From assembly GCF_001421785.1 (NCBI RefSeq), contig NZ_LMLB01000001.1, positions 2,172,281-2,236,280 of the forward strand: a stretch of 64,000 nucleotides of DNA, written 5' to 3'. Of the stretch, positions 7,350 to 16,111 are shown piece by piece. Under the pieces are notes generated by a model. The model saw only the letters and a program-made list of their open reading frames with translations. It was not told the origin of the DNA and ran no database searches. Made by a program: the position numbers and the translations under genes. This DNA comes from Sphingomonas sp. Leaf33 (GTDB taxonomy: Bacteria; Pseudomonadota; Alphaproteobacteria; Sphingomonadales; Sphingomonadaceae). The stretch's first letter is position 1. Each line of letters starts with the position of its first letter.

Positions 7350-9941
7350 ATGAAGACCAGTCTGTTCACCGCGTCGGTGCTGGCGATGATCGCCGCGACG
7401 CCTGCGTTCGCGCAGACCGCGCCCACCGGCGGCACCACAGGCGGCGCGCCCGCCAGCGAACAGGATTACCAGTCGGCCAACGACATCGTCGTCACCGCAA
7501 CCCGCCGCGACGAAACGGTGCAGGACGTGCCGATCGCCATCACCGCGGTCGCCGGCGACCTGTTGCAGAACGCCAACGTCACCGACGTGCGCGGGCTGGA
7601 GCAGCTGGCGCCGTCGCTCCAGACCGTCACCGGCCAGTCGAACGCCAACAACACCAACATCTCGATCCGCGGCATCGGCACGTCGGGCGACAATCCCGGG
7701 TTCGAACCGGCGGTCGGCATCTTCATCGACGGCGTGTTCCGCAGCCGCGCCGGCATCGCCGTCGCCGAACTGCCCGAGGTTGACCGCGTCGAGATCCTGC
7801 GCGGGCCACAGGGCACGCTGTTCGGCCGCAACACCTCGGCCGGCGCGCTCAGCATCTTCACCGCGCAGCCCAAGTTCGACTTCGGCGGCTATGTCGAGGG
7901 CACCTACGGCAACTACGACGCCTATTCGGTCAAGGGCGGCGTGACCGGCCCGGTCAGCGAGAAACTGGCGCTGCGCGTCGACGGCGGCTGGCGCCAGCGC
8001 GACGGGTATATCAAGGATTCGAACGGCGGCCCGGCGATCAACGATCTCGACCGCTGGTACGTCCGGGGCCAGGCGCTGTACGACACCTCGACGTTCAGCT
8101 TCCGCCTGATCGGCGACTATTACCGCACTGACGAGCAGTGCTGCGGCGCGGTCACCGTCGTGCGCGGACAGACGGCCGCGGCGATCGACGCCATCGCTGC
8201 CCTGTCGGGCCGCGACGGCATCTACGACGGCCCGCCGCAGGACCGCACGATGGCGATCTCGCCCAACCGCAACTATGCCGAGAAGGTCCGCGACTGGGGC
8301 GTCTCGGGCGAGCTGAACGCCGACATCGGCGACCTGAAACTCACCTCGATCACCGCGTATCGCGACTGGAGCGTGCTGCGCGACCAGGACATCGATTTCA
8401 GCGGCATCGACCGGGCCTACCGCGACAACTACACGGTCGGGATCAAGGACTTCACGCAGGAAATCCGCCTCCAGGGCTCGCTGCTCGACGGAAAGCTCGA
8501 TTTCCTGGTCGGCGGCTTCTACCTGAACGAGGACAACCGCCTGTTCGACACGGTGCGGCTGGGCAACGACGCCAACCGCTATGTCGACTTCCTGCTGCGC
8601 GGCGCGACCGCCAGCGCGGCGCTGCCGACCGGTGCGCAATTCTACGGATCGTTTCCCGCGGCCGGCCAGGCGGGCGGCGTGCCGCTGTTCAGCCAGGTCC
8701 TGCTGGCCCAGAGCGCACAGCTGCGCGCGGCCGCGGCGGCCAGCCCGGCGCTAGCCGCCTATCTGAATACCCCGCTGACCGGCAATGCACCGGGTCAGGG
8801 CAACAGCAACAACTACCGCACGAAGACCAACGCCTTTGCCGCCTTCACCCACAACATCGTCCGGCTGACCGACCAGCTGTCGCTGACGCTGGGCCTGCGC
8901 TACAATCGCGAAACGAAGGACTTCACCTCGACGATCCGCAACGACACCGCGGCGTGCGGCTTCTTCTCCAGCACCGATCCGCGCGCAGTGACCTATCGCA
9001 CCGCGATCCGCGCCGCCAACCAGACGCTGTTCAACAACCTGTTCCTTTTGTCGTGCAATCCGGCGGTCTCGACCGAATTCAACGGCAGCTATGCCGACAA
9101 GCGGACCGAGAACAAGCTGACCGGCACCGCCAAGCTCGCCTACAAGCTGAACGAGCGCGCGCTCGGCTACCTCAGCTACGATCGCGGCTACAAGTCGGGC
9201 GGGTACAACATGGACCAGGCGAGCTTCGACTCGGTCGTCCTGGGCGGCAACGGTCCGCAGGCGAGCGACCTGCGTTTCGGCGCGGAAACGGTCGATGCGT
9301 ATGAAGTCGGCGTGAAGCTCAACCCGTCGCGCGCCTTCACGCTGAACCTGGCGGGCTTCTACCAGAAGTTCCAGAACCTCCAGAACCTGCTGTTCAGCGG
9401 CAACAGCTTCGTCGTGTTCAACATCCCCCGCACGACCAGCAAGGGGATCGAGGCCGAAGCGGTCATCCAGCCGATCCGCGACTTCAACGTCCGCCTGGGC
9501 TACACCTATCTCGACGCGCGCTACGACGCATCGAACAACTTCGCCAATTCGCCGTTCGCCGGGTCGGAGGGGCAGCGGATCAACAACCAGCCCGCCAATG
9601 TCGTGACCGTCGCGACGACGTGGACGCCGCGCCTGAGCGACGACTGGCGCGGCCTGATCCACGCCGACATGCGCTACAATTCGGAAGTGAACATCCCGTC
9701 GGCCGCGCCCAACCCGATCACCGGGCGCACGCCGGTCTACAACCCCGGCTATCCGATCATCAACGCGCGCATCGGCATCCAGAGCCAGGACCGCACCAAG
9801 CGGCTGGAATTCTGGGTCGAGAACCTGACGAACCAGTATTACAACGTGACGGGCTTCGCCGTGCCCGAGCAGACCGGGACCTACGCCGGCTATCCCAGCC
9901 AGCCGCGCTTCTACGGCGTGACCGCCCGGTTCGGATTCTAG
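7350..9941 (+). CDS. TonB-dependent outer-membrane receptor
   Basis: The product of about 863 residues is an outer-membrane beta-barrel transporter driven by TonB. It has a signal peptide (MKTSLFTASVLAMIAATPAFAQ), a TonB box region (NDIVVTATRRDE), a plug domain with SIRGIGT and VEILRGPQGTLFGRNTSAGAL, a 22-strand barrel, and a C-terminal strand ending in phenylalanine (YGVTARFGF). ATG 7350 is chosen over 7341 because the GAGGGG site abuts the earlier ATG but is nine bases from this one. The substrate cannot be read from the sequence and no transport genes flank it. Confidence 0.93.
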   Translation: MKTSLFTASVLAMIAATPAFAQTAPTGGTTGGAPASEQDYQSANDIVVTATRRDETVQDVPIAITAVAGDLLQNANVTDVRGLEQLAPSLQTVTGQSNANNTNISIRGIGTSGDNPGFEPAVGIFIDGVFRSRAGIAVAELPEVDRVEILRGPQGTLFGRNTSAGALSIFTAQPKFDFGGYVEGTYGNYDAYSVKGGVTGPVSEKLALRVDGGWRQRDGYIKDSNGGPAINDLDRWYVRGQALYDTSTFSFRLIGDYYRTDEQCCGAVTVVRGQTAAAIDAIAALSGRDGIYDGPPQDRTMAISPNRNYAEKVRDWGVSGELNADIGDLKLTSITAYRDWSVLRDQDIDFSGIDRAYRDNYTVGIKDFTQEIRLQGSLLDGKLDFLVGGFYLNEDNRLFDTVRLGNDANRYVDFLLRGATASAALPTGAQFYGSFPAAGQAGGVPLFSQVLLAQSAQLRAAAAASPALAAYLNTPLTGNAPGQGNSNNYRTKTNAFAAFTHNIVRLTDQLSLTLGLRYNRETKDFTSTIRNDTAACGFFSSTDPRAVTYRTAIRAANQTLFNNLFLLSCNPAVSTEFNGSYADKRTENKLTGTAKLAYKLNERALGYLSYDRGYKSGGYNMDQASFDSVVLGGNGPQASDLRFGAETVDAYEVGVKLNPSRAFTLNLAGFYQKFQNLQNLLFSGNSFVVFNIPRTTSKGIEAEAVIQPIRDFNVRLGYTYLDARYDASNNFANSPFAGSEGQRINNQPANVVTVATTWTPRLSDDWRGLIHADMRYNSEVNIPSAAPNPITGRTPVYNPGYPIINARIGIQSQDRTKRLEFWVENLTNQYYNVTGFAVPEQTGTYAGYPSQPRFYGVTARFGF

Positions 9942-9959
9942 GCGCCGGGGCCCCCGGGG

Positions 9960-9987
9960 CCGCCCCTCTCGACAGGGGCGGTCCTTT
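9960..9987 (+). terminator. possible terminator after the TonB receptor
   Basis: CCGCCCCT (9960-9967) and AGGGGCGG (9974-9981) form an eight-base stem with a six-base loop, followed by TCCTTT. The T run is weak. Confidence 0.45.
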
Positions 9988-10055
9988 CGGCCATGCAACC
10001 ATCAGCGCGTCGCGAGATTGTCTCCTGTATCGATTCCCGATGAGGAGACGTTCTG

Positions 10056-10262
10056 GTGACAAAGCAGTTGAAGAAGGGCGACGAGGTCAAGTGGAACTCG
10101 CCCGGCGGAACGGCGCACGGCACTGTCGAGAAGAAGGTGACGTCGAGCACCTCGATCAAGGGCCACAAGGTCAGCGCCACGCCGGACGACCCGCAATACA
10201 TCGTCAAGAGCGACAATGGGGGCAAGGCGGCGCACAAGCCGTCGGCGCTCACCAAGGAATAA
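10056..10262 (+). CDS. DUF2945 (hypervirulence-associated TUDOR domain) protein
   Basis: The 68-residue basic protein matches the DUF2945/HVA1 pattern: KKGDEVKWNSPGGTAHGTV, then a lysine-rich turn, then PQYIVKSDNGGKAAHKPSAL. These small SH3/TUDOR-like domains have no established enzymatic role. The start is GTG with GAGGAG eight bases upstream. The SWIB-domain gene follows 45 bases later and both appear to end at the terminator at 10619. Pairing with a SWIB protein suggests a nucleic-acid-associated or stress role, which is inference. Confidence 0.85.
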   Translation: MTKQLKKGDEVKWNSPGGTAHGTVEKKVTSSTSIKGHKVSATPDDPQYIVKSDNGGKAAHKPSALTKE

Positions 10263-10307
10263 CCAGCCAGCCCCGGTGACGGGGACTGCAACGACAGGAG
10301 AAGACAA

Positions 10308-10580
10308 GTGGCAGAAGCGAAGAAGCCGGGCGCGGCCCGTGGCGGCATCTCCAAGCCGGTGACCCCCTCGGAAGAACTCGCCGCCGTCGTCGGCAAGGGC
10401 CCGCTGCCGCGCAGCGAGATCGTCAGCAAGATGTGGGAACACATCAAGAAGAACAATCTCCAGAACCCGGAGAACAAGCGCGAAATCCTGGCCGACGACA
10501 AGCTGAAGAAGGTCTTCGGCAAGGACAAGGTCACGATGTTCGAGATGAACAAGCACATCAGCGGCCACGTGAAGGGCTGA
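10308..10580 (+). CDS. SWIB/MDM2 domain protein
   Basis: The 90-residue product has a short basic start (MAEAKKPGAARGG) and one SWIB domain at about residues 18-88, with LPRSEIVSKMWEHIKKNNLQNP, REILADDKLKKVFGKDKVTMFEMNKHI. SWIB domains occur in eukaryotic chromatin remodelers and, as stand-alone proteins, in some bacteria including chlamydiae and proteobacteria; here it may act on chromosome structure. It starts at GTG with AGGAG seven bases upstream. Confidence 0.92.
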   Translation: MAEAKKPGAARGGISKPVTPSEELAAVVGKGPLPRSEIVSKMWEHIKKNNLQNPENKREILADDKLKKVFGKDKVTMFEMNKHISGHVKG

Positions 10581-10618
10581 TCGCCCGCACGCAGGCGGCG
10601 GATTGCCGACAGAAAAGA

Positions 10619-10654
10619 CCGGCCGCGGGCATGGCGCCTGCGGCCGGCTTTTTT
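10619..10654 (+). terminator. rho-independent terminator after the DUF2945-SWIB pair
   Basis: CCGGCCGC (10619-10626) and GCGGCCGG (10640-10647) form a GC-rich stem followed by six T bases. Confidence 0.85.
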
Positions 10655-10799
10655 ATGCGGCAAACCGGCGCAAAATCAGTGCCGTGACCGCCCTGTCCTA
10701 TGTTGCACGGCGCGCGCCCGTCGCCTACACACCGCGACCATCGTCCGGCGCACGCCTGACTGTCGATTTTGTTCCCTTACCGTCTTTCGGAGACTACCG

Positions 10800-11591
10800 A
10801 TGGCCTCTGCGCCCGACGCTTCGCTGCCGCTGTTCTACAACGACCTGGTGCCGCTTTCGAGCGAAACGCACGCCGACTGGCGCATCAAGCCCGCGCAGGC
10901 CGCCCCGTTCCTCGCCAACCAGCACGCCGTGCCGGTGACGGTCGAGGAATTCCCGCTGGTCGCCCGCCGGATGCCGGTCGTGTTCGCGATCGGTGACGAT
11001 CCCGTGCCGCTGGCGCTGATGGGCCTGAACGAGGGCGTGAACGTGTTCGTCGACGCCGAAGGCAAGCTGACCGACGACGACGTCTATGTCCCGGCCTACA
11101 TCCGCCGCTATCCCTACATGCTCGCCCGCCTGACGCCCGACGCCAACGAGCTGAGCCTGTGCTTCGACCCGTCGTCGGAGACGATCGGCGCGTTCGAGGA
11201 CGGCGAGAAGCTGTTCGAGGGCGGCCAGCCGACCGAGCTGACCAAGGCGATCCTGGCGTTCAACGAACAGTTCGAGCAGGCCGGCCAGAAGACCGCGCAG
11301 TTCGTCAAGGAACTGAAGGAATACGACCTGCTGATCGACGGTGAAGTCTCGATCCAGCCGGAAGGTGCCGCACAGCCGTTCGTCTATCGGGGTTTCCAGA
11401 TGGTTGACGAAAAGAAGCTCAGCGAACTGCGCGGCGACCAGCTGCGCAAGATGGCGCAGTCGGGCATGCTCCCGCTCGTCTACGCGCACCTGTTCTCGCT
11501 CAGCCTGATGCGCGACGTGTTCGCCAAGCAGATGGCCTCGGGCCGCGCCCCGCAGCAGCCAAGCGCGATCGAGATGCCGGCCAACGGCTGA
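10800..11591 (+). CDS. SapC family protein
   Basis: The 263-residue product matches the SapC family over its length: PLFYNDLVPLSSETHADWRIKP, VPVTVEEFPLVARRMPVVF, YVPAYIRRYPYMLAR, LCFDPSS, LFEGGQPTELTKAILAF. It has no signal peptide or membrane segment. The family was named after an S-layer locus of Campylobacter; in sphingomonads and caulobacters its members usually lie near TonB receptors and oxygenases, with no proven function. It stands alone here between two strong terminators. Confidence 0.88.
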   Translation: MASAPDASLPLFYNDLVPLSSETHADWRIKPAQAAPFLANQHAVPVTVEEFPLVARRMPVVFAIGDDPVPLALMGLNEGVNVFVDAEGKLTDDDVYVPAYIRRYPYMLARLTPDANELSLCFDPSSETIGAFEDGEKLFEGGQPTELTKAILAFNEQFEQAGQKTAQFVKELKEYDLLIDGEVSIQPEGAAQPFVYRGFQMVDEKKLSELRGDQLRKMAQSGMLPLVYAHLFSLSLMRDVFAKQMASGRAPQQPSAIEMPANG

Positions 11592-11610
11592 TCGGCTCGA
11601 CCCGATTACG

Positions 11611-11649
11611 AAAAGGGGCGTCGGCACACAGGTGTCGGCGCCCCTTTTC
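11611..11649 (+). terminator. rho-independent terminator after the SapC gene
   Basis: AAAAGGGGCG (11611-11620) and CGCCCCTTTT (11639-11648) are exact complements and the stem extends inward through CGGCAC/GTGTCG with wobble pairs. The T run is on the plus strand. Confidence 0.85.
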
Positions 11650-11683
11650 ATTTGCGCCCCCGCTGCCTAACAGGTGCGCGTGT

Positions 11684-11760
11684 GCCTCCGTAGCTCAGCA
11701 GGATAGAGCGACGGTTTCCTAAACCGCAGGCCGTGGGTTCGAATCCCGCCGGGGGCACCA
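11684..11760 (+). tRNA. tRNA-Arg (anticodon CCT)
   Basis: A full cloverleaf is visible: acceptor GCCTCCG paired with CGGGGGC, D arm GCTC/GAGC, anticodon loop TTCCTAA, T arm GTGGG-TTCGAAT-CCCGC, discriminator A and an encoded CCA (11758-11760). The anticodon CCT reads AGG. Confidence 0.96.
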
Positions 11761-12095
11761 CCACCGCCGCCCAACGCGGCGAAGCCGCGCGGATACCGCG
11801 GCGGTGCGGCCGGCGGCGCCAAAAGCGCCGTCCGACGACGCGGGCTCCGCCCGCGGCGCCACACGCAGCACACCCTATCGTGCTCCGGCAAGGGCCGAGC
11901 CTCAACATCCGGAGCTCTCACGCCCGCCAACGCACCAAGCCTCACCGCGCTTGGAGGCAGCTCGATCGCCTGCGCCTATTGCACGACCGCTTAGCCACAA
12001 GCTTTGAATGGCCGGTGATGGGCGGGGGCTGACCGTCGTCTTCTGGGAGGAAAGTGGAATGACAGCTATGGGGATGGTTTGGAAGGAAAGCAGAC
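11761..12095. other. intergenic stretch after tRNA-Arg; no gene recognised
   Basis: The first 110 bases are very GC-rich with small hairpins (GGCGCCAAAAGCGCC; CGCGGGC-TCC-GCCCGCG). From about 11990 the base composition becomes visibly less GC-rich. No coding frame with recognisable content and no repeat of the tRNA 3' end was found. Confidence 0.5.
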
Positions 12096-12599
12096 TTACC
12101 CCGTGACGGCTGACTTCCACCCATGTTCAGTCAGATCGATCTGATCATTGACGAAGGAGGTGTCGAACCCCGGCTCCCATGGAAAGATGCCGCTTCGATC
12201 CGGCCAAACAATCTGAAGACATGGAAACTCATCGCTACCATAGAACCACCGGCTCCAGCCGATGTGATCCGGGTAGAACCGCTTCGCCACGGGAAAGGCG
12301 TAAGCGAAAAGGTTTTCAAACGCTCTGTTGGTCGGCTCGCCTATCGGCAACGGCGCTCCTGCCTTGGCTTCACGGAAAAGGTCCCAGAATACATCATGGG
12401 TTATCTCGCGCTTCATGCCAAACATGATCAACTCGGGCTGACCCGTGTTCACCCACAAGCCGGTGGTGAATGAAAAGCCCGGCCCTTCGTCATCGCCAAA
12501 GACCGCCGTGTCGACCCACCCGTGTTCTCTGACCTTAGCCACAAATGCTCTTTCGGTATCGTCGAGAGCCTCAATCGGTGCGTCTAGAGCGGTTCGCAT
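12096..12599 (-). CDS. DUF4262 domain protein
   Basis: The 167-residue product fits DUF4262: GWVDTAVFGDDEGPGFSFTTGLW, QPELIMFGMKREITHDVFWDL, and the aromatic C-terminal QIVWPDRSGIFPWEPGFD. The function of the family is unknown. ATG 12599 was chosen; a GTG two codons earlier is possible and neither has a strong ribosome site. Base and codon use are visibly less GC-rich than in neighbours, with gap-like non-coding sequence on both sides. This suggests a small acquired segment beside tRNA-Arg. Confidence 0.8.
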   Translation of the reverse strand: MRTALDAPIEALDDTERAFVAKVREHGWVDTAVFGDDEGPGFSFTTGLWVNTGQPELIMFGMKREITHDVFWDLFREAKAGAPLPIGEPTNRAFENLFAYAFPVAKRFYPDHIGWSRWFYGSDEFPCLQIVWPDRSGIFPWEPGFDTSFVNDQIDLTEHGWKSAVTG

Positions 12600-12605
12600 A
12601 AGCAC

Positions 12606-12966
12606 CAGCTAATCCCGCCGTCGAACGTCCGCAATCAGAAAGCGGAGCGACCGTCCCGGATGTCTGTTAATGTGCGATGGCAGACACTCGTTCAGTCGTT
12701 TGTGCAAGCAATGTTGGAAAACATCCGATACGAGTCCGACGACAAGCTCTTTCCCATCGCTGGCTTTTCATTCTTTGCCGCTCTCAGGCCACTTCACCGG
12801 CGGGCTGCACCAAAGGGATGTGCGATCGGCATAGCGTGACCTTAGTGTGACCTTAGCCACGCCCACTCATATCGAGCATGATCGATCCAGCCACGTTACG
12901 CCGGTGAGACGTGCCAATGCCCGCAACCGAGCAATCGCGGACAGGCCGCTTTTACGGATCGACGAC
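12606..12966. other. intergenic stretch; no gene recognised
   Basis: The sequence is less GC-rich than average. It holds a short tandem GTGACCTTAG repeated twice near 12836-12856 and a 54-codon open frame at 12670-12834 without recognisable features. I see no RNA gene or protein family in it. Confidence 0.5.
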
Positions 12967-13395
12967 CTAGTTCAATGCCTCAGGCGGCACGACCGGGACC
13001 AGCAGCGGCGCCACCGGCACGCCCTCCTCCACCAGCGCCTTCGCTTCCTCGCGGGTCGCCTGGCCGTGGATCGCGGTCACCGTCTTCTCGCCGCTGTGCA
13101 TCGCGCGCGCGGTGTCGGCAAAGGCGGTGCCGACCCAGGTCGATTGCTTGATCGCCTCGGCCTGAGCGCTGGCGATCGCGGCAAGCGCGGCCTTCATCGC
13201 GGCGGGCGCGGGCGGGCTGGCGCGGTTGCCCTTGGGCGCGACGTTGGGGGCCATCAGCGCCTTGCCGACATCGCTGTCGCCGCATACCGGGCACGCGATG
13301 AGGCCGCCCGCGCGTTGCTCGTCATAGGCGCTGCTCGACTTGAACCACGCCTCGAACACATGGCCGCCGCCGCATTTCAGGTCGAAGAGGATCAC
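12967..13395 (-). CDS. DUF1178 family protein
   Basis: The 142-residue product matches DUF1178, a small zinc-ribbon-like family of alphaproteobacteria: ILFDLKCGGGHVFEAWFKSSSAYDEQ followed by CPVCGDSDVGKALMAP, and a C-terminal helix region AEAIKQSTWVGTAFADTARAMH. The cysteines (Cys9, Cys33, Cys36) can bind metal. The start is GTG 13395, overlapping the nitrilase stop as GTGA, which fixes the start against a longer frame. It is the last gene of the comF-grxC-nitrilase-DUF1178 chain. Confidence 0.88.
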   Translation of the reverse strand: MILFDLKCGGGHVFEAWFKSSSAYDEQRAGGLIACPVCGDSDVGKALMAPNVAPKGNRASPPAPAAMKAALAAIASAQAEAIKQSTWVGTAFADTARAMHSGEKTVTAIHGQATREEAKALVEEGVPVAPLLVPVVPPEALN

Positions 13396-14216
13396 GACGC
13401 CACCTCGACCGGCGGGATTGCGCGGCGATGGGCGAGCACCGGGATGCGGGCGCGGACGTCGGCGACGCGGGCCGGGTCGATCTCGGCAAAGCCCAGCGCA
13501 GGCTCCGGCCCCAGATCGCACAGCACCTCGCCCCATGGATCGACCGCGAGCGAGTGGCCGTAGGTGACGCGCCCGTCGGCATGCGTCCCCGCCTGCGCCG
13601 CCGCGACGACATGGGCGCCCGCCTCGATCGCGCGGGCGCGCATCAGGACGTGCCAGTGCGCCGTGCCGGTCGGCACGGTGAAGGCGGCGGGAATGGCGAA
13701 GATCGTCGCGCCCGCGTCGCTCAGCGCGCGGAACAGGTCGGGGAAGCGCAGGTCGTAGCAGATCGACAGGCCCAGTCGCCCGAGCGGCGTATCGACCACC
13801 ACCGCACGGGTCCCGGGCGCATAGGCGGCCGATTCGCGCCAGCTTTCGCCGGTCGGCAGGTCGACATCGAACAGGTGCAGCTTGTCGTAGCGCGCGCGGA
13901 TCGCCCCGGTGTCGTCGATGACGAAGCCGCGGTTGGCATATCGCCCGTCACGCCCGCGCACCGCCAGCGAGCCGAGATGGACCCACAGGCCCGCCTTCGC
14001 CGCCGCCTCGCGAACGGCAGCGAGCACGCGGTCGTCATCCTCCGGCACGATCGACCGGGCCGCTCGCGCGCGATCGCGATCCAGGATGTTCGACATTTCC
14101 GGCGTGAACAGCATCGCCGCGCCCTCGCCGGCCGACCGGACGATAGCGTCGGTCAGCGTCGCGGCATTCTCTCGCGGGTCGATCCCGCTCGTCATCTGAA
14201 GAAGGGCGGCCCTCAT
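13392..14216 (-). CDS. carbon-nitrogen hydrolase (nitrilase superfamily, Nit-like)
   Basis: The 274-residue product has the Glu-Lys-Cys triad of the superfamily: Glu in LFTPEMSN, Lys in YDKLHLFDVDLPTG and Cys in SICYDLRFPDLFRAL. The overall pattern resembles the Nit1/NIT2 branch, whose members act as omega-amidases or deaminated-glutathione amidases. Its position after a glutaredoxin gene fits a glutathione-repair role, which is inference. ATG 14216 overlaps the grxC stop by ATGA. Confidence 0.9.
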   Translation of the reverse strand: MRAALLQMTSGIDPRENAATLTDAIVRSAGEGAAMLFTPEMSNILDRDRARAARSIVPEDDDRVLAAVREAAAKAGLWVHLGSLAVRGRDGRYANRGFVIDDTGAIRARYDKLHLFDVDLPTGESWRESAAYAPGTRAVVVDTPLGRLGLSICYDLRFPDLFRALSDAGATIFAIPAAFTVPTGTAHWHVLMRARAIEAGAHVVAAAQAGTHADGRVTYGHSLAVDPWGEVLCDLGPEPALGFAEIDPARVADVRARIPVLAHRRAIPPVEVAS

Positions 14217-14470
14217 GCCTCCAGCAGCGGGTCGAGCTTCCCCGCCCGGTCGAGCGCCGCCAGATCGTCCGACCCGCCGATGTGGCGTCCGTCGATGAAC
14301 ACCTGCGGCACGGTCGTGCGGCCGCTGGCGCGCTCGATCATCTCGGCGCGCTTCGGCCCGCCCAGCGTGATGTCGTATTCCTCGGGAGTGACGCCCTTGC
14401 CGTCGAGCAATCGCATCGCGCGACTGCAATAGGGGCAGAACGCCTTCGTGTAGATTTCGACCCGTGCCAT
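14213..14470 (-). CDS. grxC: glutaredoxin 3 (dithiol, CPYC)
   Basis: This 85-residue thioredoxin-fold protein reduces protein and glutathione mixed disulfides. It has the CPYC active site at residues 12-15 (KAFCPYCSRAMRLL), the TVPQVFIDG cis-proline segment and the GGSDDLAALD glutathione-binding turn. It lies 32 bases after the ComF gene and overlaps the nitrilase start. The length is normal for GrxC. Confidence 0.95.
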   Translation of the reverse strand: MARVEIYTKAFCPYCSRAMRLLDGKGVTPEEYDITLGGPKRAEMIERASGRTTVPQVFIDGRHIGGSDDLAALDRAGKLDPLLEA

Positions 14471-14502
14471 GCCGCTCGAAGTGTGGTCGCGCGCTGGCAA
14501 TG

Positions 14503-15231
14503 TCAATCGTCGGCGTCGGTATCCTCGACGACGCGCGCCCAGCACAGGATGACGACCCGCGCCGCCCCGGCCCGCTTGAGCGCGGCAGCGCAGGCGCTGG
14601 CGGTCGCGCCGCTGGTGAACACGTCGTCGACCAGCACCACCGTCGCGCCGGCAAGCGCGGCACGGCCGGACGCATCGACGGCAAAGGCGCCGCGAACCGC
14701 CTTCGCCCGCGCCCGCCGGCCGAGCCCGCGCAGCGACGGCGTCGCCTTTGCCCGCCGCAGCAGGTCGTGCCGCACCGCCACCCCTGCCCGCCGGCCCAGC
14801 GCATCGGCGATCAGCGCCGCCTGGTTGTAGCCGCGCCCCCACAAGCGCCAGGGGTGGAGCGGTACGGACACGAGCAGGTCGACCCCGTCCGGCAGCACGC
14901 GCTGCATCAGCCGCGCCGCCGTCTCGGCAAAGGCGGTGCGCCGGCCGTACTTCAGTCGTAGCGCCAGCGCCTTGGCGACCGGACCATAGGCCACCGCCGC
15001 TCGCGCGCCGTCGTGCCGCGGCGGATCGGCGAGGCACGTCCCGCACAGCGCAGCGGCCCCGCGGTCATGCTCGAACGGCCGCGCACAGCCCGCGCACCAT
15101 GGCGGCCCGAGAAAGGTGAGGTCCGACCAGCAGTCGGCGCAGAAGCGGTGATCCGCCGCCACCACCGCCGCGCATCCCGGACAGCGCGGCGGCAGCGCGA
15201 GCGAGACGAGCGAGGACAGGATGGCGCGCAC
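14503..15231 (-). CDS. ComF family protein (zinc-ribbon plus phosphoribosyltransferase domain)
   Basis: The 242-residue product has an N-terminal double zinc ribbon (CPGCAAVV, CADC, CAGC, CGTC) and a C-terminal PRTase domain whose PRPP loop VVLVDDVFTSGAT is intact. ComF proteins are required for DNA uptake or handling of incoming DNA in competent bacteria; their exact reaction is not settled. GTG 15231 is the likely start; the longer open frame upstream runs into the divergent methyltransferase. Confidence 0.9.
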   Translation of the reverse strand: MRAILSSLVSLALPPRCPGCAAVVAADHRFCADCWSDLTFLGPPWCAGCARPFEHDRGAAALCGTCLADPPRHDGARAAVAYGPVAKALALRLKYGRRTAFAETAARLMQRVLPDGVDLLVSVPLHPWRLWGRGYNQAALIADALGRRAGVAVRHDLLRRAKATPSLRGLGRRARAKAVRGAFAVDASGRAALAGATVVLVDDVFTSGATASACAAALKRAGAARVVILCWARVVEDTDADD

Positions 15232-15274
15232 CCCCTCTTGTCGCGAGCGCGGGCGCAGCGCACAAGCCGCGGCC

Positions 15275-16111
15275 GTGACCACGACACCCGAAATCTTTGA
15301 TCGCGCCGCCCGTCGCCTGCGCCGCGACCGCGCCGCCCGCGACTGGGCCAGCCACGCGTTCCTGCGCGACATGATGCTGGATGGCATCGCCGAGCGGTTG
15401 GCGAGCGTGAAACGGGAGTTTCGCGCGGTGCTCGATCTGGGATCGGCGGATGGCGCCTTTGGGCTGCCGGGTGCCGTCATCACGCGGATCGACGCAGGCG
15501 CCCGCTTTGCCGCAGGCGCTGTCCTGGCGGACGAGGATCGCTTCGACGTGCCGCCGGCCAGCTACGATCTGGTCATCTCCGCCGGCGTGCTCGACACCGT
15601 CAACGACGTCCCCGGCGCACTCACCCTCGCCCGACGCGCGCTGAAGCCCGACGGCGTGTTCCTGGGTGCGTTCCTTGGTGGCAACAGCCTGTCGACGTTG
15701 CGCGCCGCGCTGCGCGAGGCCGACCCCGGCGTCGCTCGGGCGCATCCGATGATCGACGTGCGCTCGGCCGGCGACCTGCTGGTCCGCGCGGGATTCGCCC
15801 TGCCGGTGGCCGATGTCGAGACGGTGACCGTGCGCTACGCCAGCGTCTTCGGCCTGATCGGCGACCTGCGCGGCATGGGGGCGAGCAACCTGCTGGTCGA
15901 TCGCCGGCCGCTGCGCCGCGACACGCTGGCACGCATCTCCGACGCCTTTGCCGCGCGTGCCGACGCCGACGGGCGCGTCGCCGAGCGGTTCGACATCGTC
16001 TTCCTGACCGGCTGGGCCCCCGCCCCCGGCCAGCCGCAACCGGCCAGGCGCGGCAGCGCGACCGCCAGCCTGACCGCGGCGCTACAGAAGGGCCTCGAGC
16101 AGCCCGATTAG
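15275..16111 (+). CDS. SAM-dependent methyltransferase, NDUFAF5/BioC-like
   Basis: The 278-residue product has a class I methyltransferase core: VLDLGSADGAFG (motif I), FDVPPASYDLVISAGVLDTVND, ALKPDGVFLGAFLGGNSLSTLR. The N-terminal EIFDRAARRLRRDRAA and the whole plan resemble the alphaproteobacterial relatives of NDUFAF5, a complex I assembly factor. The start GTG 15275 gives this conserved N-terminus; an ATG at 15221 would lie over the comF start region. The 3' end overlaps convergent mutT by 30 bases. Confidence 0.88.
   Translation: MTTTPEIFDRAARRLRRDRAARDWASHAFLRDMMLDGIAERLASVKREFRAVLDLGSADGAFGLPGAVITRIDAGARFAAGAVLADEDRFDVPPASYDLVISAGVLDTVNDVPGALTLARRALKPDGVFLGAFLGGNSLSTLRAALREADPGVARAHPMIDVRSAGDLLVRAGFALPVADVETVTVRYASVFGLIGDLRGMGASNLLVDRRPLRRDTLARISDAFAARADADGRVAERFDIVFLTGWAPAPGQPQPARRGSATASLTAALQKGLEQPD

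Noticed and set aside
11737..11760. tRNA-Arg 3' end as an attachment site of an integrated element
   Set aside because: No second copy of the 3' end and no integrase was found downstream; only the change in base composition hints at it.
12670..12834. 54-codon open frame between DUF4262 and DUF1178
   Set aside because: No ribosome site, no recognisable sequence and Ser/Thr-rich random-looking composition.
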